Assembly (NCBI GenBank): GCA_946811695.1
Contig: OX328124.1
Location: 26,166,626 to 26,230,625, forward strand
Direction of reading: 5' to 3'
DNA: 64,000 bases
DNA from: Gonocerus acuteangulatus
Lineage: Eukaryota; Arthropoda; Insecta; Hemiptera; Coreidae
Positions within the stretch are counted from its first letter, which is position 1, and each line of letters starts with the position of its first letter. This document shows positions 31,272-43,669 of the stretch, piece by piece. Below the pieces are notes generated by a model. The model worked only from the letters and a program-made list of their open reading frames with translations, had not been told where the DNA came from and did no database searches. Position numbers and translations under genes: made by a program.

Positions 31272-31949
31272 CAGGGTGTCTATAAAAGAACTCCGGGGTT
31301 TTAAGACAAAATATTTTAATAAAGTAAAAACCGTACATACATGTTTTATACATGATTAGAAAGCTTACATTTTCAAGATTTTTTTACAACTTAGTAAAGT
31401 TCAATGTGAGCTCCGTTAGTGGCACGGCACACGTCGAAACGGTATTCTACCTCTTCCCATGTCCTGGCGAGCATGTCTGGGGGAACGGACGCCACGCAAT
31501 TCACTATTCGTTCCTTGAGATGGATAACATCTCGAATTTTCTCTGCATACAGAAGATTCTTGATATGCCCCCAGAAGAAAAAGTCCAACGGAGTCACATC
31601 AGGGCTCCTTGGTGGCCATGGAATAGGTCCTTCCCTTCCAATCCACCTGTTACCGAAACGAGCGTCCAGTGACTCACGCACACGCAAACTGAAGTGTGGC
31701 GGCGCCCCATCTGCTCGCCCATTGCGTGGCGTCCGTTCCCCCAGACATGCTCGCCAGGACATGGGAAGAGGTAGAATACCGTTTCGACGTGTGCCGTGCC
31801 ACTAACGGAGCTCACATTGAACTTTACTAAGTTGTTAAAAAATCTTGAAAATGTAAGCTTTCTAATCATGTATAAAACATGTATGTACGTTTTTTACTTT
31901 ATTAAAATATTTTGTCTTAAAACCCCGGAGTTCTTTTATAGACACCCTG
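31272..31949. mobile_element. Mariner-derived foldback element
   Basis: Ends CAGGGTGTCTATAAAAGAAC and its inverse, flanked by TA (31270-31271 and 31950-31951). The two 229-bp arms (31272-31500 and 31721-31949) are inverted copies with only about two differences, around a 220-bp spacer. The spacer plus left arm encode the C-terminus of a Tc1/mariner-type transposase. So the right arm is a duplicate of the 3' end of the parent, not of its 5' end. The site without insertion is intact in copy B (near 9011-9025: CTATTGAAATATATTAC), proving the TA duplication. Confidence 0.93.
31391..31715 (-). pseudogene. Tc1/mariner-family transposase C-terminal half
   Basis: In one open frame, the spacer gives DGAPPHFSLRVRESL (second catalytic Asp in DGAPPH), RWIGREGPIPWPPRSPDVTP and LDFFFWGHIK (third acidic residue in PPRSPDxTPLDFF). 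The left arm supplies the remainder, CVASVPPDMLARTWEEVEYR, to a stop near 31391. The first catalytic Asp and the DNA-binding domain are absent. The frame upstream of 31715 is read from the inverted arm and is not transposase. It is the DDE_3-like group frequent in arthropods, and is a relic carried by the foldback. Confidence 0.85.
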
Positions 31950-32669
31950 TATATTACAAATTAAACCCCCGCTTTACGATTGACCGATTCAGCTCATTTT
32001 TGCAACACTTCTTTCTCATGAGTTACCCACGACGTATACCGCGTTTCGTTACAATACAGCAGAAATTACGATCGGTATGAGTATATTAGGAATTTGGGTC
32101 CGGAGTAAACCCCCCCCCCTTCTAATGAACCGATTTAGTTTATTTTTACAACACATATTTAACTGTAGATTACCACTATGAATACCGAGTTTCGTCGAAA
32201 TATACCAAAAATCACGGCTGGTAGTGGCGAATTGGTATTGTGGGTCCGGAGTAAACCCCCCCTCCTAATGAACCGATTTAGTTTATTTTTACAACACATA
32301 TTTACCTGTGTATTACCACTACGAATACCGAGTTTCGTCGAAAGATACCAAAAATCACGGCTGGTAGTGGCGAATTGGTATTGTCGGTCCGGAGTAACCC
32401 CCCCCCCCCCTCCGTATGAACCGATTTAGTTTATTTTTATATCTCACTTTTCTCTCTATATTACCAGTACGAATACCAAGTTTCGTTGAAATATAACAAA
32501 TATTACGGCTGACATAGTCAAATTAGTGTTTTGGGTTCGGGGTAAACCCCCCCTTCCGGTGGACCGACTTTGGTGGTTAACGAACTCGTTCAATCGTTTG
32601 CTAATTGAATCCTATATACCAAGTTTCGTGACGAAAAAACAAAAACTCTGGCCGCTATCGTGTTAACAG

Positions 32670-32750
<81 letters not shown>

Positions 32751-32880
32751 TATATATAAATTTTAACGGGGGTCATTTTCGGTGTCTACTAGGTAGGATC
32801 GATAAAGATTTGAAGACATTTTTCAAAAATTCCGTCATGAGTCCAACCTCAATAGCTACTTTCCTTCGGAGGAAAGTGCT

Positions 32881-33696
32881 AAAAACGGCCAAACTTAGGG
32901 AATCGATGCAAGACGAAAAAACAAAAGTCCTCTGGCTTATATCTCGTATTTGCTTCGTTTCTGAGAAAGTCGTCAAAAAAACAAAAACAAAAAAAACAAT
33001 TATGAAAGTGACAAGTGATAAGTGACTTCTTAATTCTTCTTAAGTGATTTTTTTTAATATGAATATTTAGCTCAAAATTTACAATTAAAAAAGAAAATTT
33101 AAAACTTTGTGAAAAAATTGTGATATCTTACTACAAAAAAATGTTAACTCTAATAAATTTTTCCTTCGTGTTTTTTTTTTTCTTTTTTAATTTCTTAAAA
33201 GTGGAATCCCTCAATTCTTGACCCACAACTTTGGAGACCATTTAGACTGGTAAGATATGCATACGGAATTATAGCTATGGAACAATATCGTAGGGGAGAA
33301 GATCCTGATAAGAATTATGACACTTCCAATCTGGTAGCATGGTGCAGTCAAGAGATAATCAATTTAAAGCAAACATCTTCAAAGCGAAAAACCTCTGCGT
33401 GATTCCAAAAGAAAATGGAAAGAAGAAAAAACCCCCTCAATCATAAACGGAGCAAACTCAATTTTCTAATGAGCCTATTTTGCCCATTTTTTTTTTTTAA
33501 CAACAAGTATAGGAATAAAGTTGCGATAAAGTAAAAATAATGGTCGGTATGAGGAAATTAGTAATTTGGGTAACCTGATTTTAGATAGACCTATCTTGTT
33601 GGTAAGCGTGCTTGTTTGTTTTATCAATGCTATATAGCTAGTTAGTAGACGAAAAATCAAAAGCTGTGGCTTCTGGTGTTATCACAGATGTACATA
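32881..33696. other. No gene recognised
   Basis: AT-rich. A stretch at 33210-33410 (translating around DPQLWRPFRLVRYAYGI and similar) is open over a short distance but no family was recognised. Confidence 0.45.
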
Positions 33697-34011
33697 TCTA
33701 CTATATATTTGTCAAATACCACTCACTAAGTCACGCACTGACCTATAATCGCCCAGCCCAAACCACTTGACAGAAAATTTTAAAATTTTGCATGGATACT
33801 CCCTTTAGAACTCGCTAAGAAAGGATTTTTTGATATTCGAATTTTTAAGTATTTCTAGAGGGGTTTGAATTTTTAGTTGGTTAGAGCAGGCAAGCCTAGG
33901 TAGCATGCGTTATTAGGACGATAGCATAACAGCTGTTATTGTATTGTATCTATTTCATAGTTTTATTTTGAATTTGGTGATGGTCCATCCCAGGTAATAA
34001 TATCCCGAACC
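33697..34011 (+). mobile_element. Helitron 5' fragment
   Basis: TCTACTATATATTTGTCAAA start as in the element at 14219, followed by GCCCAGCCCAAACCACTTGA, TTTTGCATGGA, AGAAAGGATTTTTTGATATT and GGTGATGGTCCATCC in the same order. Similarity ends near 34011. The 3' half is missing. Confidence 0.8.
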
Positions 34012-34149
34012 CTTGCACAACCTCCTCACCCAACCCAGTCAGAACACATCTTGGTTATGCTCGCAAATATACCTAATTGGTGTTTGCAAACGACATCATG
34101 GAAACATAAATTTTTAAACTCTAACGTACATTTATTATTGACAACGAGA

Positions 34150-35416
<1,267 letters not shown>

Positions 35417-35496
35417 ATTTATTTCTTGAAATTTTAACGTCCATTATTATCTGTAGGTTACCAACCTTTTCTAACCAGGATAGGACTTATGCATTT

Positions 35497-35537
<41 letters not shown>

Positions 35538-35628
35538 AAGCCACCACCCCATAGTGGGAATCGAACTCCCGACCTTTGGCACAGAGTGTTAAGTGCTCAC
35601 GCCTTAACTCTCACGGCCACCGGGCCTC
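35417..35628 (-). mobile_element. Family B SINE with internal poly-T expansion
   Basis: Minus strand: GGAGGCCCGGTGGCCGTGAG, TTAAGGCGTGAGCACTTAA, GGGAGTTCGATTCCC, then an expanded A-run (35502-35533 as T on the plus strand) in the place where other copies have a short CTTTTCTTT stem, then GTCCTGGTTAGAAAAGG and GGTAACCTACAG. A short duplication CTGAAATT flanks it. Confidence 0.82.
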
Positions 35629-36215
35629 CTGAAATTAATGATAGGTAAAAATTAAAAATAACCAGTTCAAAATGACCGAGTGAGGATAATTTGTTCAAAA
35701 ACTTATAAAACCACATGAAAATATATTATTCACAGTAATGAATTAATAAATCATTATTTAACGATTCCATTACTCCCGTGTTTTCTGTAACTGGTCATGA
35801 CTATTTTATCGTTGTCTTTTTTATTCAGGGTTTTTGAATATTCTGTAGTTGCTGAATTACTTTTTAAAGCTCCATCAAAATGTCCACCCCTCAACAATTT
35901 ACTGCTTAATTTAATTATTCTATTCTCAGTTTAGAACATCTACGTCGATTGAAATATTTATTCAATTAAGTATGATGAAATATAAAATTCTAAAACTTTA
36001 AAATAACAGAAATTAACGGTTTACGATTAGATATTCTATTTTTTATTCATACTGTATATGAATATTGAATAGATGAGCTTTTAAGTATTATTGGAAAATT
36101 TAAGATCTATTTTTGGGCGTTTACTCCATTCCTATCATGGAAGGGCGAAATCATCAATTGCTTACGAGGCCTGCATACGACAAGAGAAACATTATCTTTC
36201 AAATGAATATGTGTT

Positions 36216-36218
<3 letters not shown>
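35629..36218. other. No gene seen
   Basis: AT-rich sequence before a microsatellite. Confidence 0.6.

Positions 36219-36288
<70 letters not shown>
36219..36288. repeat. (TA)n microsatellite
   Basis: About 35 TA units. Several long frames pass through it only because TA repeats lack stops in two frames. Confidence 0.97.
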
Positions 36289-36289
<1 letters not shown>

Positions 36290-36419
36290 ACGTAGTGTTC
36301 GATCTTGCAACATTGGAGGTGCTGGGTTTGGAGTGGCGGCAAGGGAACATGTGATCTGCGTTCAGTACGGGTTTGAACTCGCTCGATTAATTTTTTTTTG
36401 TGAAACAGTTTCCATTGCG

Positions 36420-36700
36420 TTATAAAATTGAATGATATCAATTTGAAGCGAAGGTGTACTATCAGTTTTTTTTTTTGCCATTTGGAGGCCTCGGCCTCCT
36501 TTTTTCGCCAGACTTGAGTCCTTTTAACGTTTGCCTCTTTCTGAAGTTGAAAAATCACGTCATTCGAACTCGTGGAAAACCTTCAAAAGGCTCTAACCGA
36601 CCAGATGAAGGCTATTCCAGTATCGGAATTCCAGCACTGGCATGAGGAATTGAAGCGCGTCTCCAGCGCTGTGTGTGGCTTCAGAAGGAAGTTATTTTGA
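36420..36700 (+). pseudogene. Tc1/mariner-like transposase C-terminal fragment
   Basis: One frame gives SPDLSPFNVCLFLKLKNHVI, the region holding the third catalytic Asp and following FLFxKLKNH pattern. A shift then gives VEKLQKALTDQMKAIPVSEF and later SEGSYF just before the end near 36700, as in transposase C-termini. Frames change at least twice, so it is dead. The N-terminal half is not seen upstream of the TA tract. Confidence 0.7.
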
Positions 36701-36860
36701 GAGTAAAAATAAACAATTGTAATTGTATTTGAATAAAAAATTAAAAGAAAAAATCAGTCTCATTACTTATAGATAACAGCTCCGTTCCTTGAATACTTTT
36801 AACTCCAGGGTACGGAGCTGTTTCGTCTTTCCTTCATTGCCCTGAAGATGGATTGTAATT

Positions 36861-36863
<3 letters not shown>

Positions 36864-36936
<73 letters not shown>
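36864..36936. repeat. (TA)n microsatellite
   Basis: About 36 TA units, preceded by GCCCTGAAGATGG. Confidence 0.97.
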
Positions 36937-36938
<2 letters not shown>

Positions 36939-37052
36939 CAATTTCTTCTTGCTTCTTTCGAAGGCAGGGTGTCAATAAGGCAGTACACTTTCCTTTTACA
37001 ACTACATAAATTTATAACGACTTATGATATTGACCAAACTAAATGCGACTGA

Positions 37053-37396
37053 ACAAACTGATGTTATGAAGTCCACGTTTTATTTTGATGATTTTATTGT
37101 TAAGCCTATATGATATGATATTAAACTGATTATATGAAGTCCACGTTTTATTTTGATGATTTTATTGTTAAGCCTATATGATATGATATTAAACTGATGA
37201 TATGAAGTCCACGTTTTATTTTGATGATTTTATTGTTAAGCCTATATGATATGATATTAAACTGATGATATGAAGTCCACGTTTTATTTTGATGATTTTA
37301 TTGTTAAGCCTATATGATATGATATTAAACTGATGATATGAAGTCCACGTTTTATTTTGATGATTTTATTGTTAAGCCTATATGATATGATATTAA
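37053..37396. repeat. 68-bp tandem repeat, five copies
   Basis: GTCCACGTTTTATTTTGATG starts at 37071, 37139, 37207, 37275 and 37343, exactly 68 bases apart. Units contain GTTAAGCCTATATGATATGA. Copies two to five are almost identical, the first differs at its left edge. The array has probably expanded recently. Confidence 0.96.
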
Positions 37397-37892
37397 ATTT
37401 TCCCAGGACGACATAGATGTAATAAACGAAGTCCACATTCCCTTGATTTGAATTCGGACTGAAATATACTTTATTAATCTGCAATTTTTACGTAAAAATC
37501 AAGATTAACAGATTTATATCGTCCCCACCATCAACTATCGAATATGCAGATCGGAGCAAACTAGAGAACGATTTTATTCTATCCATTGAAGGAGTGATAT
37601 ATTGAAGGAGTTAGAGTTGCGACCATTTGCAACAAGCCGTATCGTCCACAATCTATGAATAAAGTCTCGAATCTGATGACCGAGATTTTTCATATCCAAT
37701 AGTTTGACATGGTCGGGACGATATGACCACTAGTGATATTAATAACGTAATTAATAGTGTGCTAATGACCAAGGTAGTCAAAGCACGTCAAAAAAATAAA
37801 TAAATAACATAATTCATAGATAATTAAAATGTACAAAATTTATGTAGAAGAAAAATGTCTGCACAAATACCAGTTTATGCATAAAGAAAAAG
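37397..37892. other. No gene seen
   Basis: AT-rich flank between the tandem array and a SINE. Confidence 0.55.
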
Positions 37893-38355
37893 TTGTCCCG
37901 TAACAGACAAGGTCCAGATACAGGTATCAGATCCTTGACCATACGGCTTACTAAGGAGATAGTGGGGTCAGTACTACCTGAGGTCTCCCCGAGGTCTAGT
38001 GGCTAGCGCTACAGATTCTCACTTGGGAGATGATGGGTTCGAGTCCCACCGGCGGCAGGAATTTTCTCACCGTTGAGAAAATTCCACGCTGCACCAGCGA
38101 TGTCGGCGCTAATGGTCCAGAAGTCGATGCGCCGTAAAAATAAGCACTATGCTCCGGCCGCCTGATTTTTCCCTTTGCAGGTACCCATTAATTATAAAAA
38201 ATTATTTAATTAAAGGCTGGGTGAGCCTAGGGATGGTCTGGGCCTCCAAATCCAACCTCCGATCGAGGACACTAGAAGATGAAAATCTTTAGTGCGTGCA
38301 CGGGTCCTCCAGTTCATTAGTCGAGTGCTCTACTACTGAGCTAACCTCGCCCCCA
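37893..38355 (-). mobile_element. Family C SINE interrupted by a family A SINE
   Basis: Minus strand head GGGGGCGAGGTTAGCTCAGT with AGTAGAGCACTCG (A box), then GAGGCCCAGACCATCCCTAG, GCGGCCGGAGCATAGT. The body stops at GTACTA, resumes beyond the inserted SINE at 37981-38140, and continues as CTATCTCCTTAG...GTATC to about 37893. It matches the copy at 25438-25775 with more divergence. Confidence 0.8.
37981..38140 (+). mobile_element. Family A SINE nested in family C SINE
   Basis: Head GAGGTCTAGTGGCTAGCGCT (A box) and GGGTTCGAGTCCC (B box), then a perfect 12-bp stem GGAATTTTCTCA/TGAGAAAATTCC with loop CCGT (38058-38085), then GGCGCTAATGGTCCAGAAG and the GCGCCGTAAAAA tail. Short imperfect duplications (AGTACTA/AGCACTA) flank it, consistent with insertion into the older SINE. 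Confidence 0.88.
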
Positions 38356-39474
38356 ACTGTTTATTCATGTGTATAAAATATCGTATTAACAAATATTTTA
38401 TCATTACAGGCTCTGCTATTCTTCTCCTCACCTTTTAAAACCGAAAATGTTTAATAGCATTTTCCGAAATGCCTAACAACTTCTGTAGAAAGGACTTTTC
38501 TGAATCTTGAGGTCAGTACAAAACAGTTAACATACATTATATACTTTTTTTTCTAATTATGCGTTGCATGTCTTTTAATATTTAGTGTTTCAGCGGTAAA
38601 AGTTCGTAATAGACCTTTCAAGGTCTATTTCGTTAACCGCTAGAATCTGCCAACCGGAATACTGTATTAGATCACCGAAATTCGTAAAAAATGTCTTTGA
38701 GCTCGTGATATATGGATAATAGCCTTTTAGATACACTTTATTTGAAAAAAAAATTGGTAAAAACGAGTTAATAAGATATGGGGACGAGTCAGGTTGACTT
38801 TTTTCAGCGAAAGGCTTAAAAAATTCTCTTGTACGCTATGGGTGTTAAGAATAGTCTGACACCTGAAGACGCCTATAGAAGCCGATGTACCGTCAAAAAA
38901 AAAGAAAAAAACCCTTTTTACGGTTCTCAAAATTGATCAATGGATCGAGTTAAATTATTTTTTAGATTAGGTATTCAAATTTATGTAAAATAGACATGAA
39001 CAGTATTAATATTTCATAAACCTATGTAAAATCCTGAATCAAAACAGTCTGAGGAATAAGTATCAGTAGCTCACTCGGGAGAAATGCTCTTTGATTTTCC
39101 AAAAATGTGTGTTTCGTTACAATGATGGATATTATGATGAGTTTCCTAATTATATGAATACGTAATGGGAAATACAAAATTTTTCTGGTGCCTTTTTTTT
39201 TTTAAATTGTTTCTTACTGTTATTTTGTGTGAAAATGATTGGACAAAGTTGGCGACATATTCTTAAGGAAGAAAAAATGTTTAAAAAAATATGTTTCGCA
39301 TTAATTATTGTAGATCATAATTTAAATGAGACTTTCAATGTATTTAGGTGGATATTTTACGAAGTAATATATTTTTAGTAATCTATAACATAATAAAAAA
39401 AAACTGTTTATGGTTTTTATATTCTGAGACAGCTCTGATGGTTTTGGCTTGAGCAGTTAAAAGTTATCAACTTT
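38356..39474. other. No gene recognised
   Basis: AT-rich. A possible worn SINE tail (GACGCCTATAGAAGCCGATG, TACCGTCAAAA) lies at about 38868-38910. Confidence 0.45.
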
Positions 39475-39981
39475 TTTTTATATACTATATATCTTTATTT
39501 GACAATTATACAATACATCAAGTGTTTTTATATACTATATATCTTTATTTGACAATTATACAATACATCAAGTGTTTTTATATACTATATATCTTTATTT
39601 GACAACTATACAATACATCAAGTGTTTTTATATACTATATATCTTTATTTGACAATTATACAATACATCAAGTGTTTTTATATACTATATATCTTTATTT
39701 GACAATTATACAATACATCAAGTGTTTTTATATACTATATATCTTTATTTGACAATTATACAATACATCAAGTGTTTTTATATACTATATATCTTTATTT
39801 GACAATTATACAATACATCAAGTGTTTTTATATACTATATATCTTTATTTGACAATTATACAATACATCAAGTGTTTTTATATACTATATATCTTTATTT
39901 GACAATTATACAATACATCAAGTGTTTTTATATACTATATATCTTTATTTGACAATAATACAATACATCAAGTGTTTTTTA
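39475..39981. repeat. 50-bp tandem repeat, ten copies
   Basis: Exact period of 50 bases from 39481 onward; the unit contains ATATCTTTATTTGACAATTA and ACAATACATCAAGTGTTTTT. Only the third copy (GACAACTATA) and last (GACAATAATA) differ. No spacers separate the units, so it is a minisatellite and not a CRISPR array. Confidence 0.98.
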
Positions 39982-41100
39982 TAATTATTTTGTTTTTAAA
40001 TAGATGAAATGAAGGACCGATAGGGAAAAAAGCCCATTGGCCAAAACCTATTAGCTTGAACGTTTAGCACAGGTTTACTCTACATGATTTTACATGGTTT
40101 GATCCCAGTAGGTCTCTAGGCCGTTTGCGCTTAAGGCAGCGGTGAGGGTTACCGGGAATGGAGGATGAGGATAATTTATTGGTTAAAGGATTGTCGTGAC
40201 CTGGCAAGCGGAAGTGGAAGTTAAAGCATCGGGTTGTTCTCAAAATAAAATCAATTTCTGCAACGAATTTGACAGTTCTAATTTGTCATGTTTAGGTGCT
40301 TAACATGTCTCTTATAGTTTCGTGTATAAACGTTGTTGCCAAATATTCTAATAATGATAATATTAGTGAATGATTTGATCCTTCCAATTTGGTGATAATG
40401 ATTATATTCCGTTAAGGGATGATGATAAAAACTGCGAATAGCAGATTAAGCAAACAGGAGCGCCTTCATTGATTGAGAGAAAGAGCTGAGTGAGATGAAG
40501 TTAAAATTCGCTGGTTCGGAGAGAAAGGAAGGGAGCCGGTGTCCCCTAATGAAGATTTATCTGGTAGTAGGATGCTGACTGGGCACTCGTCAGGGATGCC
40601 CCGTTTCAAATATAAAGTGGAAGGACCCCACGGCTTTAATCAGCCGAGGGCAGTCGTCATGGACGAAATTCATTTAGTTCTTAATCAGAGCCGGTCGTTA
40701 AACTGTTCCAATGTCGGGAGCCGCTGATTTATTGAAAACCTCTTAGGAACCTGAAGTTTAATTGTCACGCCGTGCAGTTTAGAGCTTCAAAAAGATCGAA
40801 AAGGGTAGGATGAAAATGTTGAGAACAATGTCTGATGGATTTTTTTATATATACCAAACACGCTCAGGTCATCTCTTGCAGCAACCTTTTAACATTAAAA
40901 GTCGGGAAGGCGCAAAAAATGAAGTAGCGGACGCTCGGCGCCTTTGCGGCCCAGCTACTTCTTGTCAAGGTAGTTCAAGGTAGTTGTCTGGTCAGACGGT
41001 ACCATTGAATTGGGAGAGTATCATATAGCATAAATATGCTTTCTCGATGACCAAACTGAAAAAAGCGCTACAAGAAACTGTCACAAAAAAGTGTCCGCTG
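39982..41100. other. No gene recognised
   Basis: The 40130-40760 stretch is GC-balanced, unlike surrounding repeats, and may be single-copy host DNA. A 62-codon frame at 40539-40727 is not enough to call an exon. Confidence 0.5.
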
Positions 41101-41250
41101 GCGTTCGCGGATGAGCGGTGGCCATGTGCGAAACCGTGGCTTCGCGCATTTGCCGTCACAATGTACGCAACCACTGGCCTTCGCGCATGCGCGGTGGCCA
41201 TGTACGAAACCGTGGCGTTCGCGCATGCGCGGTAGCCATGTACTAAAAAG
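41101..41250. repeat. GC-rich 38-bp tandem repeat, four copies
   Basis: Units start at 41101, 41139, 41177 and 41215, each near GCGTTCGCGCATGCGCGGT then GGCCATGTACGAAACCGTG. The second unit is most diverged. The CpG-rich GCGCATGCGC core stands out strongly in this AT-rich window. Confidence 0.9.
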
Positions 41251-41445
41251 GAGACTGTATGTTATTCAGTACATTACATAGGTTTGTCATGTGGACATAA
41301 AGCATATTTATGTTCCTCAATTTGAGCAGAAGGCTCTAAACGAATTAATTTGTTTCCTATATGTATTTATCCTTTCTTGGTTTGATCAGTTTTTCCTATA
41401 AAAGTACTAAGTTTTGAAACAATTTACGCTTCGGGACTAATATCC

Positions 41446-41491
41446 TTTTTTTATTTTTTTTTTACGGCGCATCGACACCTAGGCCATTAGC
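41446..41491 (-). mobile_element. Tail-only fragment of family A SINE
   Basis: Minus strand: TGCTAATGGCCTAGGTGTCG, ATGCGCCGT and an A-run, without any head. No clear duplication was found. Confidence 0.7.
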
Positions 41492-42405
41492 AACTATGGC
41501 ATAGTTGTAGTTTTTGCAACTATGCATTCTTGAAACATAAATAACTAAATGTATGAGGAATATAACGAAATTATAAAAGAAGAAACTAAATGCAGGTTAA
41601 GCAGGCCATTGACTTTGCGATTTGTAGTCAGACTTAGTAGGACTACTCTAGTTGGATAGTCGACTCCACTCTCGATTCAACTTGCGATCCAACATTAGTC
41701 CTAGCCTGTTTTCTCGACTGTGCACGTCACTCACGAGCTAAAAGATGTATGGTTATGGATCGAAGTTGCCCTGACTGAGTTAAGTTGGACGACTTTCATC
41801 CGACTCCTCCATTCACACTCCAACTCCGTCTCCATTCGGATGTCGGACCTCTAAATGTTCCGACTCGTCCAACTAGACTTCCAACAATCCAACAAGCCCA
41901 TTTGAGATCCGATATCGGATCCAACTTCGGAAGTCGGACTAAAAATGGAACGTGAATGACCTACTTTATAAGGAACTATAAGCAGGCATTTTGCCCAATG
42001 GTTCTTGTCCACTTAATAGTTGGCTCGACGAATAGATAGCCAAATGTTTCTATGGAATTAACTTATAATTTTTAATTTTATTAGAAATACTCTGTACTTT
42101 AGTATGTCGACAAATCGTAAGTGGATTGAAGTAAATGTGCAGCAATAAAAAATACAAGTATTTTGTATTTTCTGTAGAATATTTTAAAAACGCTTCAAAT
42201 ACTATTAGTTTTTCAAGAAATCCAAAGAAATAACAAAATACTTATACAACTCAGATATATGTTCAAAGCTATTACTTATCATTCATAATATTGTTTATTG
42301 ATATTAAATGGCATAAAGCATTCGACACATAACCCTACATCACCCACTGTACATCGATTTCTTTCTTGGGGCTTACAGCCCTATCTCGCACAATTTCTCT
42401 TTTTT
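41492..42405. other. No gene recognised
   Basis: Pyrimidine- and TCCAACT-rich stretch at 41640-41945 (many TCCGACT/TCCAACT words), otherwise AT-rich. No coding or RNA gene identified. Confidence 0.5.
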
Positions 42406-42535
42406 AGCACTTTCCTCCGAAGGAAAGTAGCTATTGAGGTTGGACTCATGACGGAATTTTTGAAAAATTTCTTCAAATCTTTATCGATCCTACCTAGTAC
42501 ACACCGAAAATGACCCCCGTTAAAATTTATATATA

Positions 42536-42596
<61 letters not shown>

Positions 42597-43669
42597 GCAT
42601 ATATATATATATATATATGTGTCTGTTAACACGATAGCGGCCAGAGTTTTTGTTTTTTCGTCACGAAACTTGGTATATAGCATTCAATTAGCAAACGATT
42701 GAACGAGTTCGTTAACCACCAAAGTCGGTCCACCGGAAGGGGGGGTTTACGCCGAACCCAAAACACTTATTTGACTATGTCAGCCGTAATATTTGTTATA
42801 TTTCAACGAAACTTGGTATTCGTAGTTTTAATATAGAGAGAAAAGTGAGATATAAAAATGAACTAAATCGGTTCATTAGAAGGGGGGGTTTACTCCGGAC
42901 CCACAATACCAATTCGCCACTACCAGCCGTGATTTTTGGTATATTTCGACGAAACTCGGTATTCGTAGTGCTAATCCACAGGTAAATATGTGTTGTAAAA
43001 ATAAACGAAATCGGTTCATTAGGAGGGGGGGGGGGGTTTACTCCGGACCCACAATACCAATTCGCCACTACCAGCCGTGATTTTTGGTATATTTCGACGA
43101 AACTCGGTATTCGTAGTGGTAATCTACAGGTAAATATGTGTTGTAAAAAGAAACTAAATCGGTTCATTAGAAGGGGGGGTTTACTCCGGACCCAAATTCC
43201 TAATATACTCATACCGGTCGTAATTTCTGCTGTATTGTAACGAAACGCTGTATACGTCGTGGGTAACTCATGAGAAAGAAGTGTTGTAAAAATGAGCTGA
43301 ATCGGTCAATCGGAAAGCGGGGGTTTAATTTGTAATATATTTGAATAGAAAAGCCGGCAGACGTAGGTTCACAAAGCCGCCGCAAGGAGCGCTTTCTACC
43401 ACTAGAGTGACTGTATCCTGTTCCTGCGTTAGATCAAAATACGATAATATGAGGATTTTTGTATTTATTACGTAGTGTAGTAGGTACCATGTGTAAACAT
43501 AACTCTGGATGCAAATTAATAATTGATCAGTTACTCATTACAAAATGAGAACTATTCACGTTTTTATTTTATTTATGTAGGATATTTTAACCAAATTGTT
43601 CTGGAAAGCAGTCTACACTACCCAAATTCTGAGGAAAGTGCTTAGTTATGCAGCTCCTGCGTGACGGAC
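42406..43669 (+). mobile_element. Helentron-like element, copy D (complete)
   Basis: AGCACTTTCCTC at 42406, its inverse GAGGAAAGTGCT near 43631, hairpin ATGCAG-CTC-CTGCGT, terminal GACGGAC at 43669, and T on both outer sides. It holds a (TA)n tract with one interruption (42536-42619), TCTGTTAACACGATAGCGGCC and three to four G-tract units. Length 1264 bp, close to copy A. Confidence 0.68.

Larger units (their letters stand above)
30934..32880 (-). mobile_element. Helentron-like element, copy C, with insertion
   Basis: Minus-strand copy with both ends: GTCCGTCACGCAGGAGCTGC at 30934, the inverted repeat AGCACTTTCCTC, and GGAAAGTGCT at 32880. The flanking bases are A on both sides (T on the element strand). 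It holds about five G/C-tract units (32090-32570), TCGTGTTAACAGACACAC and a (CA)n(TA)n tract (32671-32757). A 678-bp mariner-derived foldback has inserted at 31272-31949; without it and one TA the element is about 1.27 kb, like copies A and D. Confidence 0.68.

Noticed and set aside
31594..31869. Extra frame starting in the right arm of the mariner foldback
   Set aside because: It arises because the right arm is an inverted duplicate of coding sequence.
39475..39981. CRISPR array
   Set aside because: The 50-bp units are directly adjacent with no unique spacers, and the window is eukaryotic.
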